Shown one piece after another: positions 23,971-30,916 of a stretch of DNA of 38,554 nucleotides. The position numbers were made by a program, and so were the translations under genes. The stretch comes from Bacteroidia bacterium. GTDB lineage: Bacteria; Bacteroidota; Bacteroidia; J057. Position 1 is the stretch's first letter. Each line of letters opens with the position of its first letter. The stretch is taken from positions 1-38,554 of the forward strand of contig JALEFZ010000079.1 in assembly GCA_022760475.1 (NCBI GenBank), in the 5' to 3' direction. Under the pieces are notes generated by a model. That model searched no databases, was not told the origin of the DNA, and saw nothing but the letters and a program-made list of their open reading frames with translations.

Positions 23971-24552
23971 TTATTGGTTGCTGTTGATGAAGTTAGCCAG
24001 TACGTCTGCTGCCTCCTGATTTTTCCCTTTTATCCTGTGCTCTATTGCCTGTACCTGCGCTTCTTCCTGTTTAACTACAAAGTGAGCGAACTCCATGTCT
24101 TCTTTAGTGGCGTATTCCGGAAGTTTTTTTAGTTTCTCGAGATAGTCTTTTGTTTGATCAAGCATTGTTTTATAGAACTTCTTCTTTGGAAGAATATCCG
24201 ATGCTAGTTTGCCAAAGAAAGCCTCTGCCTTTGCTTTGCTTCGAGGCTCTTGGGAAAGTCCGTGTTTGTCAGCATAGGGCTTATATTTCTTCTGAAGGAA
24301 TTCCTCGAAAACTACCCATTGGTTATAGAAGGTCTTGTCTCCATCTGATACAGCTTTTTCAGAAATGGCACTCATACTCAATAGGGCAAAAGCTCGGTTT
24401 TGTACTTCTCTATCGAATAGCTGAATGAATGCTTCCTGGCGTTTGAGATCTTCATCTTCCTGGCAGAATGCCGGAATAAGCAGGATTACCAATCCTAGTG
24501 TTAGTGCTCCTTTGAGGCAGACACTTTTCAAAAATTGAGTTTGTAGAGTCAT
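23971..24552 (-). CDS. Secreted helical protein sharing a domain with the DUF4334 neighbour
   Basis: 193 residues. Signal peptide (GALTLGLVILLIPAFC then Q) followed by an all-helical domain (35-193): REVQNRAFALLSMSAISEKA, QWVVFEEFLQKKYKPYADKHGLSQEP, FYKTMLDQTKDYLEKLKKL, FVVKQEEAQVQAIEHRIKGKNQEAADVL. Roughly half of the aligned residues match the C-terminal domain at 22886-23926. Repeated Glu/His-containing helices are loosely ferritin-like, but I see no clear metal site. A CRP-type site (24627-24642) and a leader hairpin (24554-24588) precede it, so regulation by the Crp/Fnr protein encoded just upstream is likely. Confidence 0.8.
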   Translation of the reverse strand: MTLQTQFLKSVCLKGALTLGLVILLIPAFCQEDEDLKRQEAFIQLFDREVQNRAFALLSMSAISEKAVSDGDKTFYNQWVVFEEFLQKKYKPYADKHGLSQEPRSKAKAEAFFGKLASDILPKKKFYKTMLDQTKDYLEKLKKLPEYATKEDMEFAHFVVKQEEAQVQAIEHRIKGKNQEAADVLANFINSNQ

Positions 24553-24553
24553 A

Positions 24554-24588
24554 TTCAGGTCAGTTTAAAGTTTCCTTACTGACCTGAA
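24554..24588 (-). promoter_or_regulatory. Leader hairpin or operator before the secreted helical protein
   Basis: TTCAGGTCAGT (24554-24564) and ACTGACCTGAA (24578-24588) are exact reverse complements with 13 nt between. The stem ends 1 nt before the ATG at 24552, and the loop on the mRNA contains AAGGAAA, so it could hide or present a ribosome site, or be a DNA operator. Confidence 0.55.
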
Positions 24589-24626
24589 CCGAGATGACTG
24601 ATGGGTGTTGGATGTCTTTAGAATTC

Positions 24627-24642
24627 TGTGATAAATTTCACA
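24627..24642. promoter_or_regulatory. CRP-consensus palindrome TGTGA-N6-TCACA
   Basis: TGTGA (24627-24631), TAAATT, TCACA (24638-24642): an exact 5-6-5 match to the classical CRP core. It overlaps the stop codon of the Crp/Fnr gene at 24638 and lies about 75 bp before the next gene's start. The encoded regulator keeps the RExxxR recognition residues that read TGTGA in E. coli CRP. Confidence 0.6.
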
Positions 24643-25207
24643 GAGAATATTTTTTTCTTAGGCGGCTAAGGTTTTCACGGGACATGCCGAGGTAGGACGC
24701 AAGGTGGGTGATCGGTATTCTATGGATGTATTCTGGGTTGTTTTTCATAAGATGAATGTACCTTTCCATTCCTTCCCGATCAGCTAAATTTCGAGCGTGG
24801 GTATCAATAAAATCGATGTATTCTTCAAATAGCTTAATAGAAAGATTGGCCACTACAATTTCCGTTTTCTCGAGAATCCTCCATTTTTCGATATCCATTC
24901 GCAAACACTGACTGTCCTCCATGAACAAGATGGTTTCTTTAGCCTCTTTACCCATGTAGTTATCCAGAGAAACGGCGATTTCTCCCTCCAAGGCAAACCA
25001 ATTCACTATCTCTATTGAATCCTTCATATAGTAGCTTCTAGCCGCTCCTTTGAGTATTAAATAGGCATATTTACTATATGACCCCATCCGGATGACTTTT
25101 TGACCCTTTGTAATATCGACCTTTTCACAGAGGTCATTCAACTTCTGGGATAACTCTGGCTCAATTTCGGTATCCAGTCCTAAGTGATGCTGCAATTGGT
25201 CAATCAT
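24638..25207 (-). CDS. Crp/Fnr-family regulator with CRP-like recognition helix
   Basis: 189 residues. The sensor barrel (about 30-115) shows GQKVIRMGSYSKYAYLILKGAARSYYM and WFALEGEIAVSLDNYMGKEAKETILF. The HTH (150-189) shows YIHRIPITHLASYLGMSRENLSRLRKK, where Arg-Glu-x-x-x-Arg in SRENLSR matches the base-reading residues of E. coli CRP. AGGAGG at about 25222-25227 is unusually strong for Bacteroidota but lies 15 nt from this ATG; a Met-Pro-stop mini-ORF starts between them and overlaps the start (ATGA). A CRP-consensus site overlaps its own stop codon. I infer that it drives the secreted helical protein gene downstream. Confidence 0.9.
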   Translation of the reverse strand: MIDQLQHHLGLDTEIEPELSQKLNDLCEKVDITKGQKVIRMGSYSKYAYLILKGAARSYYMKDSIEIVNWFALEGEIAVSLDNYMGKEAKETILFMEDSQCLRMDIEKWRILEKTEIVVANLSIKLFEEYIDFIDTHARNLADREGMERYIHLMKNNPEYIHRIPITHLASYLGMSRENLSRLRKKYSL

Positions 25208-25317
25208 GGCATTTTTCTTGTTCCTCCTTTGTATTTAATGGCTAAAACGGTGGCCGTGTAGGCTTTTTTCGAATTCGTGTGGGCTTGCAAGGTCGTTTGT
25301 ACATTGTTAGGCGAGTT

Positions 25318-25549
25318 TCATTTTGGGTAATTTACTATTTCATTTTTGAAAGAAGCAGCAATGATCAGATACCTCAGAAGTACTTGTGCCATGACAAGGA
25401 CAGTACCTTCGTAGTAATTTAACATGTTTTCTAATGCCCTTGGCACTTCCATAAATGCTTGGTTCTTTGTGCTAACCAACATCTTGTGTAATTGACGTAC
25501 CCGAACTGAGCATCAAAAGTGCAAATAATGAGAGATATATGAGTTTCAT
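25318..25549 (-). pseudogene. Possible frameshifted small secreted protein
   Basis: The ATG at 25549 starts MKLIYLSLFALLMLSSGTS, a good signal peptide, but the frame stops after 25 codons (25472). A second frame, shifted by one base, opens at 25482 and runs 54 residues to 25318 (NQAFMEVPRALENML, VLVMAQVLLRYLI). Joined, they would give a protein of about 75 residues. The family is unknown and chance cannot be excluded. The arrangement after a Crp/Fnr gene matches that of the gene at 23971-24552. Confidence 0.35.
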
Positions 25550-25602
25550 CGCTTATGGCGAAAAAACTCATGACTAAATTAAGTAGCTATACCATGGATT
25601 TA

Positions 25603-25618
25603 TTTGATCAATGTCACA
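25603..25618. promoter_or_regulatory. CRP-like half-conserved site
   Basis: TTTGA-TCAATG-TCACA: nine of ten core positions match TGTGA-N6-TCACA. It begins 3 bp past the stop of the Crp/Fnr gene at 25622 and lies 54 bp before the decayed ORF at 25549. Confidence 0.4.
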
Positions 25619-25621
25619 AAA

Positions 25622-26191
25622 TCAATGCTGTTTTCTTATTCGACTTAAGGTCTCTCTACTTATGCCCAAATAGGAAGATATGTCTGTAAGTGAGACTTTC
25701 TGTAAAAGCTCGGGATTGGATTCAACAAGTGCACGATATCGCTCCTGGCTTGTCATAAATTGTAATTGATACTGGCGATTCTCTAACCAGAGTGTGTAAT
25801 CCCAAAGAACCCTGTAGAAATGATTAGCTATGTAAATGTCTTTTTTAGTCAGTTCTAGAATTCCTTGGGTATCAAATCTGATTAATTCAGAATCCGTCAA
25901 TAATTCAATTGTTTCAGTAGATGGAAGTTCCTCAAAACTTGATAAGGTTCCTATGAATTCATTTTCGAATTTGAACCAGGTACAGACTTTTTTTGCATCT
26001 TTCAGGTAATAGGATTTAACCCCTCCCTTCAAGATTGTATAAAAAAAATTGTGCCTTTTTCCTTCTGAGATCAGCTTTGTTCCCTTCCTGGATTTGATTA
26101 ATGAAGATTGGAAAGTAAGTATTTTTAGAGATTCTTCATTTAATGAAGGCAATTGGTGGCTAAGTATTTGTTGTAGGTTTGAATTATCCAT
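25622..26191 (-). CDS. Crp/Fnr-family regulator with CRP-like recognition helix
   Basis: 189 residues from the ATG at 26191 (MDNSNLQQILSHQL), which has an A/G-rich leader; the frame continues to 26281 without family features. The barrel shows KSRKGTKLISEGKRHNFFYTILKGGVKSYYL and WFKFENEFIGTLSSFEELPSTETIELL. The HTH shows LTDISSYLGISRETLSRIRKQ, again with RExxxR. It is divergent from the regulator gene at 26314, with starts 122 bp apart and TTTGG-CGTT-CCAAA (26269-26282) in between. A near-CRP site follows the stop. Inducer unknown. Confidence 0.9.
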   Translation of the reverse strand: MDNSNLQQILSHQLPSLNEESLKILTFQSSLIKSRKGTKLISEGKRHNFFYTILKGGVKSYYLKDAKKVCTWFKFENEFIGTLSSFEELPSTETIELLTDSELIRFDTQGILELTKKDIYIANHFYRVLWDYTLWLENRQYQLQFMTSQERYRALVESNPELLQKVSLTDISSYLGISRETLSRIRKQH

Positions 26192-26313
26192 GTTTTTTTC
26201 TTGCGCTTGAAGGTTGGTATATGAAGTCTGGTGAGGGGCATACCATTTCTTGAAACATGAGAGATTGATTTGGCGTTCCAAAACCTAATAGGAACAAGAA
26301 ATTGTATTTTTTT
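26192..26313. promoter_or_regulatory. Divergent promoter region between two Crp/Fnr genes
   Basis: Holds two small palindromes: TGGTAT (26215-26220) with ATACCA (26240-26245), and TTTGG-N4-CCAAA (26269-26282). Either could be an auto- or cross-regulatory site. No -7 element matches the consensus well. Confidence 0.35.
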
Positions 26314-26958
26314 ATGAAAAAATCAAACCTATCACCCTTTAGTTTAAGTTTTAAAGATGTCGAATCCTTTTTCAATCTTGATAAAATCAAACAACTTTAT
26401 GGTATTCACAAAAACTTGACTTGGGAGGATATAAAGATTCTAGTCAAGATTGCAAAGTTCAGGCGATATAGGAATAAAAGCTATGTGATTGAAGCAGGAG
26501 AAAAAAATACCAATGTCTTCTTCATCTTTAAAGGTTTAGTTCGATCTTACAAAGTAAATGAGAAGGGAGATGAAATTACGGTCTCACTTTACCGGGAAAA
26601 TCAGTTTTTCCTAAGTGCCGAATGTCATTTATATCAAAATAAATCTTCATTTTATTTTGAATGCCTGGAGCCAACTTTTGCATGCTTTGCAGATGTTACC
26701 AAGATTCAAGAAATACTTTCCCGGGACAAAAAAGTTGACGAAACTAGAGAATTTGTTTCCCTAAAGATTTTTCAACAGAATTATGAGCGCATCAACTCAT
26801 TTGTATTATTGACTCCTGAAGAGCGTTATTTGGACTTCGTTGAGAAGAATCCTGATCTTAACCAGAGAGTTCCCAATAAATATATTGCCAATGTCTTAGG
26901 GGTTACTCCGGTTTCACTCAGTAGAATTAGGAAGCGCCTTGCCATGAAAAAAGAATAA
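26314..26958 (+). CDS. Crp/Fnr-family transcriptional regulator
   Basis: 214 residues from the ATG at 26314 (the frame could open at TTG 26302). The sensor domain (about 50-130) has RRYRNKSYVIEAGEKNTNVFFIFKGLVRSYKVNEKGDEITVSLY and ENQFFLSAECHLYQ. The C-terminus has LTPEERYLDFVEKNPDLNQRVPNKYIANVLGVTPVSLSRIRKRL, a helix-turn-helix whose recognition residues (TPVSLSR) differ from CRP, so it should read another site. Only plus-strand member of the four-regulator cluster, divergent from the gene at 25622. Confidence 0.9.
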   Translation: MKKSNLSPFSLSFKDVESFFNLDKIKQLYGIHKNLTWEDIKILVKIAKFRRYRNKSYVIEAGEKNTNVFFIFKGLVRSYKVNEKGDEITVSLYRENQFFLSAECHLYQNKSSFYFECLEPTFACFADVTKIQEILSRDKKVDETREFVSLKIFQQNYERINSFVLLTPEERYLDFVEKNPDLNQRVPNKYIANVLGVTPVSLSRIRKRLAMKKE

Positions 26959-27500
26959 TTTCTTACCTAAGTACATGACAAAAAAAATTATTGGGTTACT
27001 TTCAAGTTGTTAAATTTAATATACCACCACACAATTTATCTATCTTTTATCACCCACCGATGAAAGATAGCCGTGGCACCATTAAAGATTAATTCTCCTT
27101 CTCTTTTTTGTTTAAAAAGTCTTTTAAAATGCCTGGTGCAGCTAATCCTAAGCCTGCTTATGATTGGAAGTATAGGTCCCTGTAAGTCAGTCGTTTGATT
27201 TGATGTTGGGGCAAAATATAGTTCTGTTTATCGCCTTAACCAGCATTTTTTAGCAAAAATTATTTTTCCTTTTGATCAGTTGAGTGGTAGTGCCTAGAAC
27301 AAATTTTAGGATAATGGCCCAATTGTCTTAAATTTTGACTGATTTGCTGATAAACTATTCATAGACAGGGATTTGTAGCTGTGGAGTCAATCTTTTGACA
27401 TGTACCCAGATTTCATTTTACAAATTATCTTTTGTTAACGTTTTCCGCTCATCACCCTCTCTACATTTGTGTCATAGTCAAACATTTAACTCTCAAAAAA
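26959..27500. other. Intergenic region, no gene seen
   Basis: 542 bp, AT-rich. It contains the -7 element of the next gene at 27462-27469. An 18-codon ORF at about 27128 has no support. Confidence 0.45.
27462..27469 (+). promoter_or_regulatory. -7 element of the lipoprotein gene at 27501
   Basis: TACATTTG matches TAnnTTTG, 31 bp before the ATG. A TTTG at 27431 is 27 bp upstream, wider than the usual 19-21. Confidence 0.45.
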
Positions 27501-28235
27501 ATGACACATTTAAAAAGAATCTTCTTATTGCTCGTTCTCTCAGTGGGATTGGTTGCATGTGGGCCAGAGATATCAAACCCAGAAATTCAACCCCTGACTG
27601 AAAAAGAAGCTGTTTCGATCCTTGACGCAGAAATGCAAGCTGTATCTGGCGGAATTACGACAAATGTTGAAAATCTAGTTAAAGAACTAGTCTCCGTGAT
27701 TTTGTCTGGAAAACTGTGCGATACCACAATCACAGATAATATGTATTCAGATTATCAAGGGACATTTCTTCAGACGAAATTTGAATCTGATTACTCTTTT
27801 TATATGACATGTGGATTCCTCAATATTCCCCAGTCTGCGGCGATTTTGTCAAGTACCAAATTCCTGCTTACGACTTCAGAAATGAGATTAGATAATACAT
27901 CTACTTTTGCAGCAACTGCAACCGGCGTGAGTTCCGGTCCCCTTCAGTTGGTCTCCGATACAATTGTGGTCAATGGAGATTATGAGAAATTGGGGATACT
28001 AGAGGTCAATTTTAATACGCCCAAAGTACTCAATAGTACGTTCGAGGCTAATCTTATAGATTTCAAAGTAGGCATTTTTAGCCAGCAAATTGAAGCTGGA
28101 ACTTTAGAATTTGAATTCCATGGCTCAAGCACACAATATGGGAATTTTTCCTATCCAGGTACGATCACCTATCATGGGAACAAAACTGCTACTTTGACAA
28201 TAAATAATACGAATTACCCACTAGATTGGAATTAG
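27501..28235 (+). CDS. Hypothetical lipoprotein
   Basis: 244 residues from the ATG at 27501 (MTHLKRIFLLLVLSVGLVAC); the open frame to 27432 lacks a signal. The lipobox VGLVAC gives Cys20. The mature protein is beta-rich with many Thr, Ser and Asn, like a surface or cell-adhesion domain: ATATGVSSGPLQLVSDTIVV, LEFEFHGSSTQYG and a closing NGKT-like TYHGNKTATLTINN strand. Three further Cys residues are scattered. No named family. Single gene with its own -7 element. Confidence 0.7.
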   Translation: MTHLKRIFLLLVLSVGLVACGPEISNPEIQPLTEKEAVSILDAEMQAVSGGITTNVENLVKELVSVILSGKLCDTTITDNMYSDYQGTFLQTKFESDYSFYMTCGFLNIPQSAAILSSTKFLLTTSEMRLDNTSTFAATATGVSSGPLQLVSDTIVVNGDYEKLGILEVNFNTPKVLNSTFEANLIDFKVGIFSQQIEAGTLEFEFHGSSTQYGNFSYPGTITYHGNKTATLTINNTNYPLDWN

Positions 28236-28377
28236 ATGTAGTTGCACGCACCCAGTTGGCCACCCCTTCCATTGGGTTCCAGACACAAATAGCGGTAGCA
28301 ATTTGATTAGCTAACAAACACCCATCTAAAGACTTAGGAAATACTACCCTTTTTCCCATGTTGCCCAGACTAAGAGT

Positions 28378-28400
28378 CCCTTTTCTGTGATAGAAAGGGG
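28378..28400. other. Stem-loop between lipoprotein and hydroxylase genes
   Basis: CCCTTTTCT (28378-28386) pairs with AGAAAGGGG (28392-28400), one G-T wobble, 5-nt loop. No T-tract follows, so its role is uncertain; a weak terminator is possible. Confidence 0.35.
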
Positions 28401-28495
28401 GCTCAAGTCAAAGCCGCTTAAGGGTAGGTAATTCTCTCCTCGATCATTTTTTTAACAATCATCCTTGAATCCGTATTTTTTAACCTATAAAGCTC

Positions 28496-29665
28496 ATGGA
28501 AATCTATCAAAACATCATCACAGTATTCACGACAAACTTAGTTCGTTATTTCATAATTGCAGGAGTTCCATTTTTGATATTTTATCAATTGTATCCTACA
28601 TTCTTCTCGAAAAACAAAATTCAAACTCGACTAGCAAAGAACATGGATTTTACTCGCGAAATTATTCACTCGATCAAAACCTCAACGATCATCGCCGCAT
28701 TTACATTGTTTCTTATGTATAGTCCTGTGCACACCTATACACGCATTTATGAAGACCTTTATACCTATCCTATGTGGTGGTTTTTCCTAAGTATTCTCTT
28801 AGCCTTAATGGTGCAAGACAGCTATTTTTACTGGACTCATCGGGCCATGCACCATCCCAAAGTTTTCAAGTGGGTTCATCTGCTTCATCATCGATCTGTC
28901 AATCCATCTCCCTTGGCTTCCCAATCATTTCATGTATTTGAAGCGGTCCTGGAATTGTTGATTGCCCCAATTATCATCATCATCATTCCTCTACATCCTT
29001 ACGCGATACTAGCATTCATCACAACTTCATTTGTATTTAATGCATATGGCCACTTGGGATATGAAATTGCTCCTAGATGGTTCAGAAGGTCTATCTTATT
29101 TGAAGTTTTATCCACTTCTGTTTATCATAATTTACATCACAAAAAGTTCAAAGGGAATTATGGTTTGTATTTCAGGTTTTGGGATCGAGTAATGAAAACG
29201 GAATCTCCAGATTATGTTGTAGAATACGATGCTATACAGGAGAGAAGGTTCGGAAAAATGAAAACATCCTCTTCCATGCCATTGAAACAAGCCGGTATTT
29301 TTATATTCTTTTTGATTGGGCTTGGATGTATGGTTGCTTTTGGTCAGCATTCCATTGAAGGTATTTGGAAGGATAATAAAGAAGGTGGATTAGTGAAAAT
29401 AACCGAAAGAGATGGGAAGTATTATGGGCAGCTCATAGGGGCAGAAGATCCCAAGGAAGATGAAGAAATTCGCAATGGTGATGACATTTGGGTAATCATT
29501 GGTTTTGTAAAAAAGGATGATAAAATATTCTGCTGTGGTAACCTTTATCATCCTAAATTTAGACTGACCACAAATGGGAAATTGGAGATGATTGATCCTC
29601 AAAGCTTGAAGGTTTATGGATGGTATGGATTTATCCGATCAACTCGGGTTTGGAAAAGGGTTTGA
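28496..29665 (+). CDS. Fatty-acid hydroxylase/sterol desaturase fused in frame to DUF2147
   Basis: 389 residues. Residues 1-250 are a membrane di-iron hydroxylase: hydrophobic helices near 14-33, 63-82, 93-107 and 150-184, and His clusters HRAMHH (115-120), HLLHH (128-132), GH at 186 and HNLHH (211-215). This family hydroxylates or desaturates lipids or sterols. At residue 255 a new Met begins MKTSSSMPLKQAGIFIFF, a signal-peptide-like helix ending AFGQ, followed by a DUF2147 domain (286-389): IEGIWKDNKEGGLVKITERDGKYYGQLIG and YGWYGFIRSTRVWKR. AGGAGAGAAGG lies 9-19 nt before codon 255 (29258), so an internal start could also give a separate secreted DUF2147 protein. The full-length topology would place DUF2147 outside. 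Confidence 0.88.
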   Translation: MEIYQNIITVFTTNLVRYFIIAGVPFLIFYQLYPTFFSKNKIQTRLAKNMDFTREIIHSIKTSTIIAAFTLFLMYSPVHTYTRIYEDLYTYPMWWFFLSILLALMVQDSYFYWTHRAMHHPKVFKWVHLLHHRSVNPSPLASQSFHVFEAVLELLIAPIIIIIIPLHPYAILAFITTSFVFNAYGHLGYEIAPRWFRRSILFEVLSTSVYHNLHHKKFKGNYGLYFRFWDRVMKTESPDYVVEYDAIQERRFGKMKTSSSMPLKQAGIFIFFLIGLGCMVAFGQHSIEGIWKDNKEGGLVKITERDGKYYGQLIGAEDPKEDEEIRNGDDIWVIIGFVKKDDKIFCCGNLYHPKFRLTTNGKLEMIDPQSLKVYGWYGFIRSTRVWKRV

Positions 29666-29686
29666 CTAAACTTGTTTCCAACAATC

Positions 29687-29700
29687 TCCTCATATGAGGA
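29687..29700. other. 14-bp perfect palindrome after the hydroxylase/DUF2147 gene
   Basis: TCCTCATATGAGGA, 21 bp past the stop. The T-run lies 15 bp later, so it is a marginal terminator. Confidence 0.35.
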
Positions 29701-29867
29701 TGCTATCAGAATTTTGTTTTTTTATCAGTTGATTTTACAATCTCATTTACACCATTTTGTAAGAGGATTAAAGTGATAAATCCTAGGAGTATAAAATTGC
29801 AATATGCCGTCAAATAGCGACTGGTTGGGTCTGTATTTTCAGGAGGCTAGCTTTTTTCAGCTTGCAG

Positions 29868-29904
29868 CTAACGATAGGACTATGCGCTGGGCTGAGCTCG
29901 TTAG
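29868..29904. repeat. Inverted repeat at the left edge of the right-arm cassettes
   Basis: CTAACG (29868-29873) and CGTTAG (29899-29904) are reverse complements, 25 bp apart, with flanks GCTAAC and GTTAGAA that partly fit attC core boxes. It lies 41 bp past the 3' end of the minus-strand gene at 29945. Confidence 0.35.
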
Positions 29905-29944
29905 AACCAAGGCATAGCTTAAAGACCATTTTACCTGCGGATTT

Positions 29945-30811
29945 TTATTTTCCATCAATTGCTAAATGACTTTTTTGTAGGTGTTCAGAAATTGATGTGT
30001 ATTGATCTCGATAAAAATCCCGAAAACGCTTCTCAACTTTTAACCGTAGCAGCAACATCTGTTGATAAACCTCTATGCATTCAAATAGCCATTTATTTTC
30101 ATCCTTACTCGCCCTATATTTTTCCTTATTTGATAGCTTCAGCTCACGAATTGCCTTATCTTTGGTATTCCAATTTGAAAATTGATTTTTGGACACAGTT
30201 ATTTTTTTTGAGATTAACTTAATCAGCCAATTATCGATAGAATCAATTGCGCATCGGGAACTCATTTCAGTAAGTAATACCCCTATGGCATAGTCAATTT
30301 TATTTTTTTTAGCAGATCCTCTGCGAAAATATGCCTTAGGTAATTCCCTATATCGCCGTTTTATTTTTATCTCTTTAGGACTCGCTGTTAATACCTTCTC
30401 AACTAATTCAGGAGCCTTAGTAATTTTCCTTCCCATTTCGCCTTTTAGAATCATCTTACTCTCTTCTATGGCTAATTGGCGTTTTTCCATGTACAATTCT
30501 TTTATTTCAAGAGCCTCTTCGTAACTTCCATTTATTCTCTCCCTGAACTCAATCCTTCCTTCAGTAATCATTTGAATTAAGGATAGGTAGAAGGTCAGAT
30601 CCTTTTCGCTTAATTCAGATTTCTTAATCTTACCTAACACTTCGTTTGAAGAAGTATCCAGTTTAAGACGTCTTTCCCACCGAGAATCTTCGTCGGTAAA
30701 AGATTTTATAAATGCAATTTGTTCGTTAAACTTGGGTATGTAACTGTTTATTGGAAATATTTTCTCCTGTAATTCTTTAGATAGTTTCTCTTGAGGTCCC
30801 CCTGGATTCAT
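29945..30811 (-). CDS. Hypothetical charged helical protein
   Basis: 288 residues, no signal peptide, no family recognised. Rich in Lys, Glu and Arg and almost wholly helical (for example LELKELYMEKRQLAIEESKMIL-type stretches near 105-125), with a basic patch KEIKIKRRYRELPKAYFRRGSAKKNK (about 145-170) that could bind nucleic acid or phosphates. The C-terminal third holds long heptad helices (ENKWLFECIEVYQQMLLLRLK). It is the first of the right-arm minus-strand run and has a GC-poor, accessory look. Confidence 0.6.
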   Translation of the reverse strand: MNPGGPQEKLSKELQEKIFPINSYIPKFNEQIAFIKSFTDEDSRWERRLKLDTSSNEVLGKIKKSELSEKDLTFYLSLIQMITEGRIEFRERINGSYEEALEIKELYMEKRQLAIEESKMILKGEMGRKITKAPELVEKVLTASPKEIKIKRRYRELPKAYFRRGSAKKNKIDYAIGVLLTEMSSRCAIDSIDNWLIKLISKKITVSKNQFSNWNTKDKAIRELKLSNKEKYRASKDENKWLFECIEVYQQMLLLRLKVEKRFRDFYRDQYTSISEHLQKSHLAIDGK

Positions 30812-30916
30812 AATCAGTATTCTTCAAATTATACTTCAGACAGGTTTTATCATATATGTGCAAGATTTCCAAGTTCGTCGAAGGTAATCGCATACGTATT
30901 GTTGGAGGCTGGCTTT

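Larger units (their letters stand above)
25208..25621. other. Spacer between two Crp/Fnr genes holding a decayed ORF
   Basis: 414 bp on the minus side. The only coding signal is the two-frame remnant at 25318-25549; a CRP-like site lies at 25603-25618. Confidence 0.4.

Noticed and set aside
27128..27184. 18-codon ORF with a Pro/Ala/Lys-rich product
   Set aside because: Too short, no ribosome site, and no way to tell from chance.
29666..29944. tRNA or small RNA gene after the hydroxylase
   Set aside because: No cloverleaf or TTCGA-type T-loop; only short inverted repeats.
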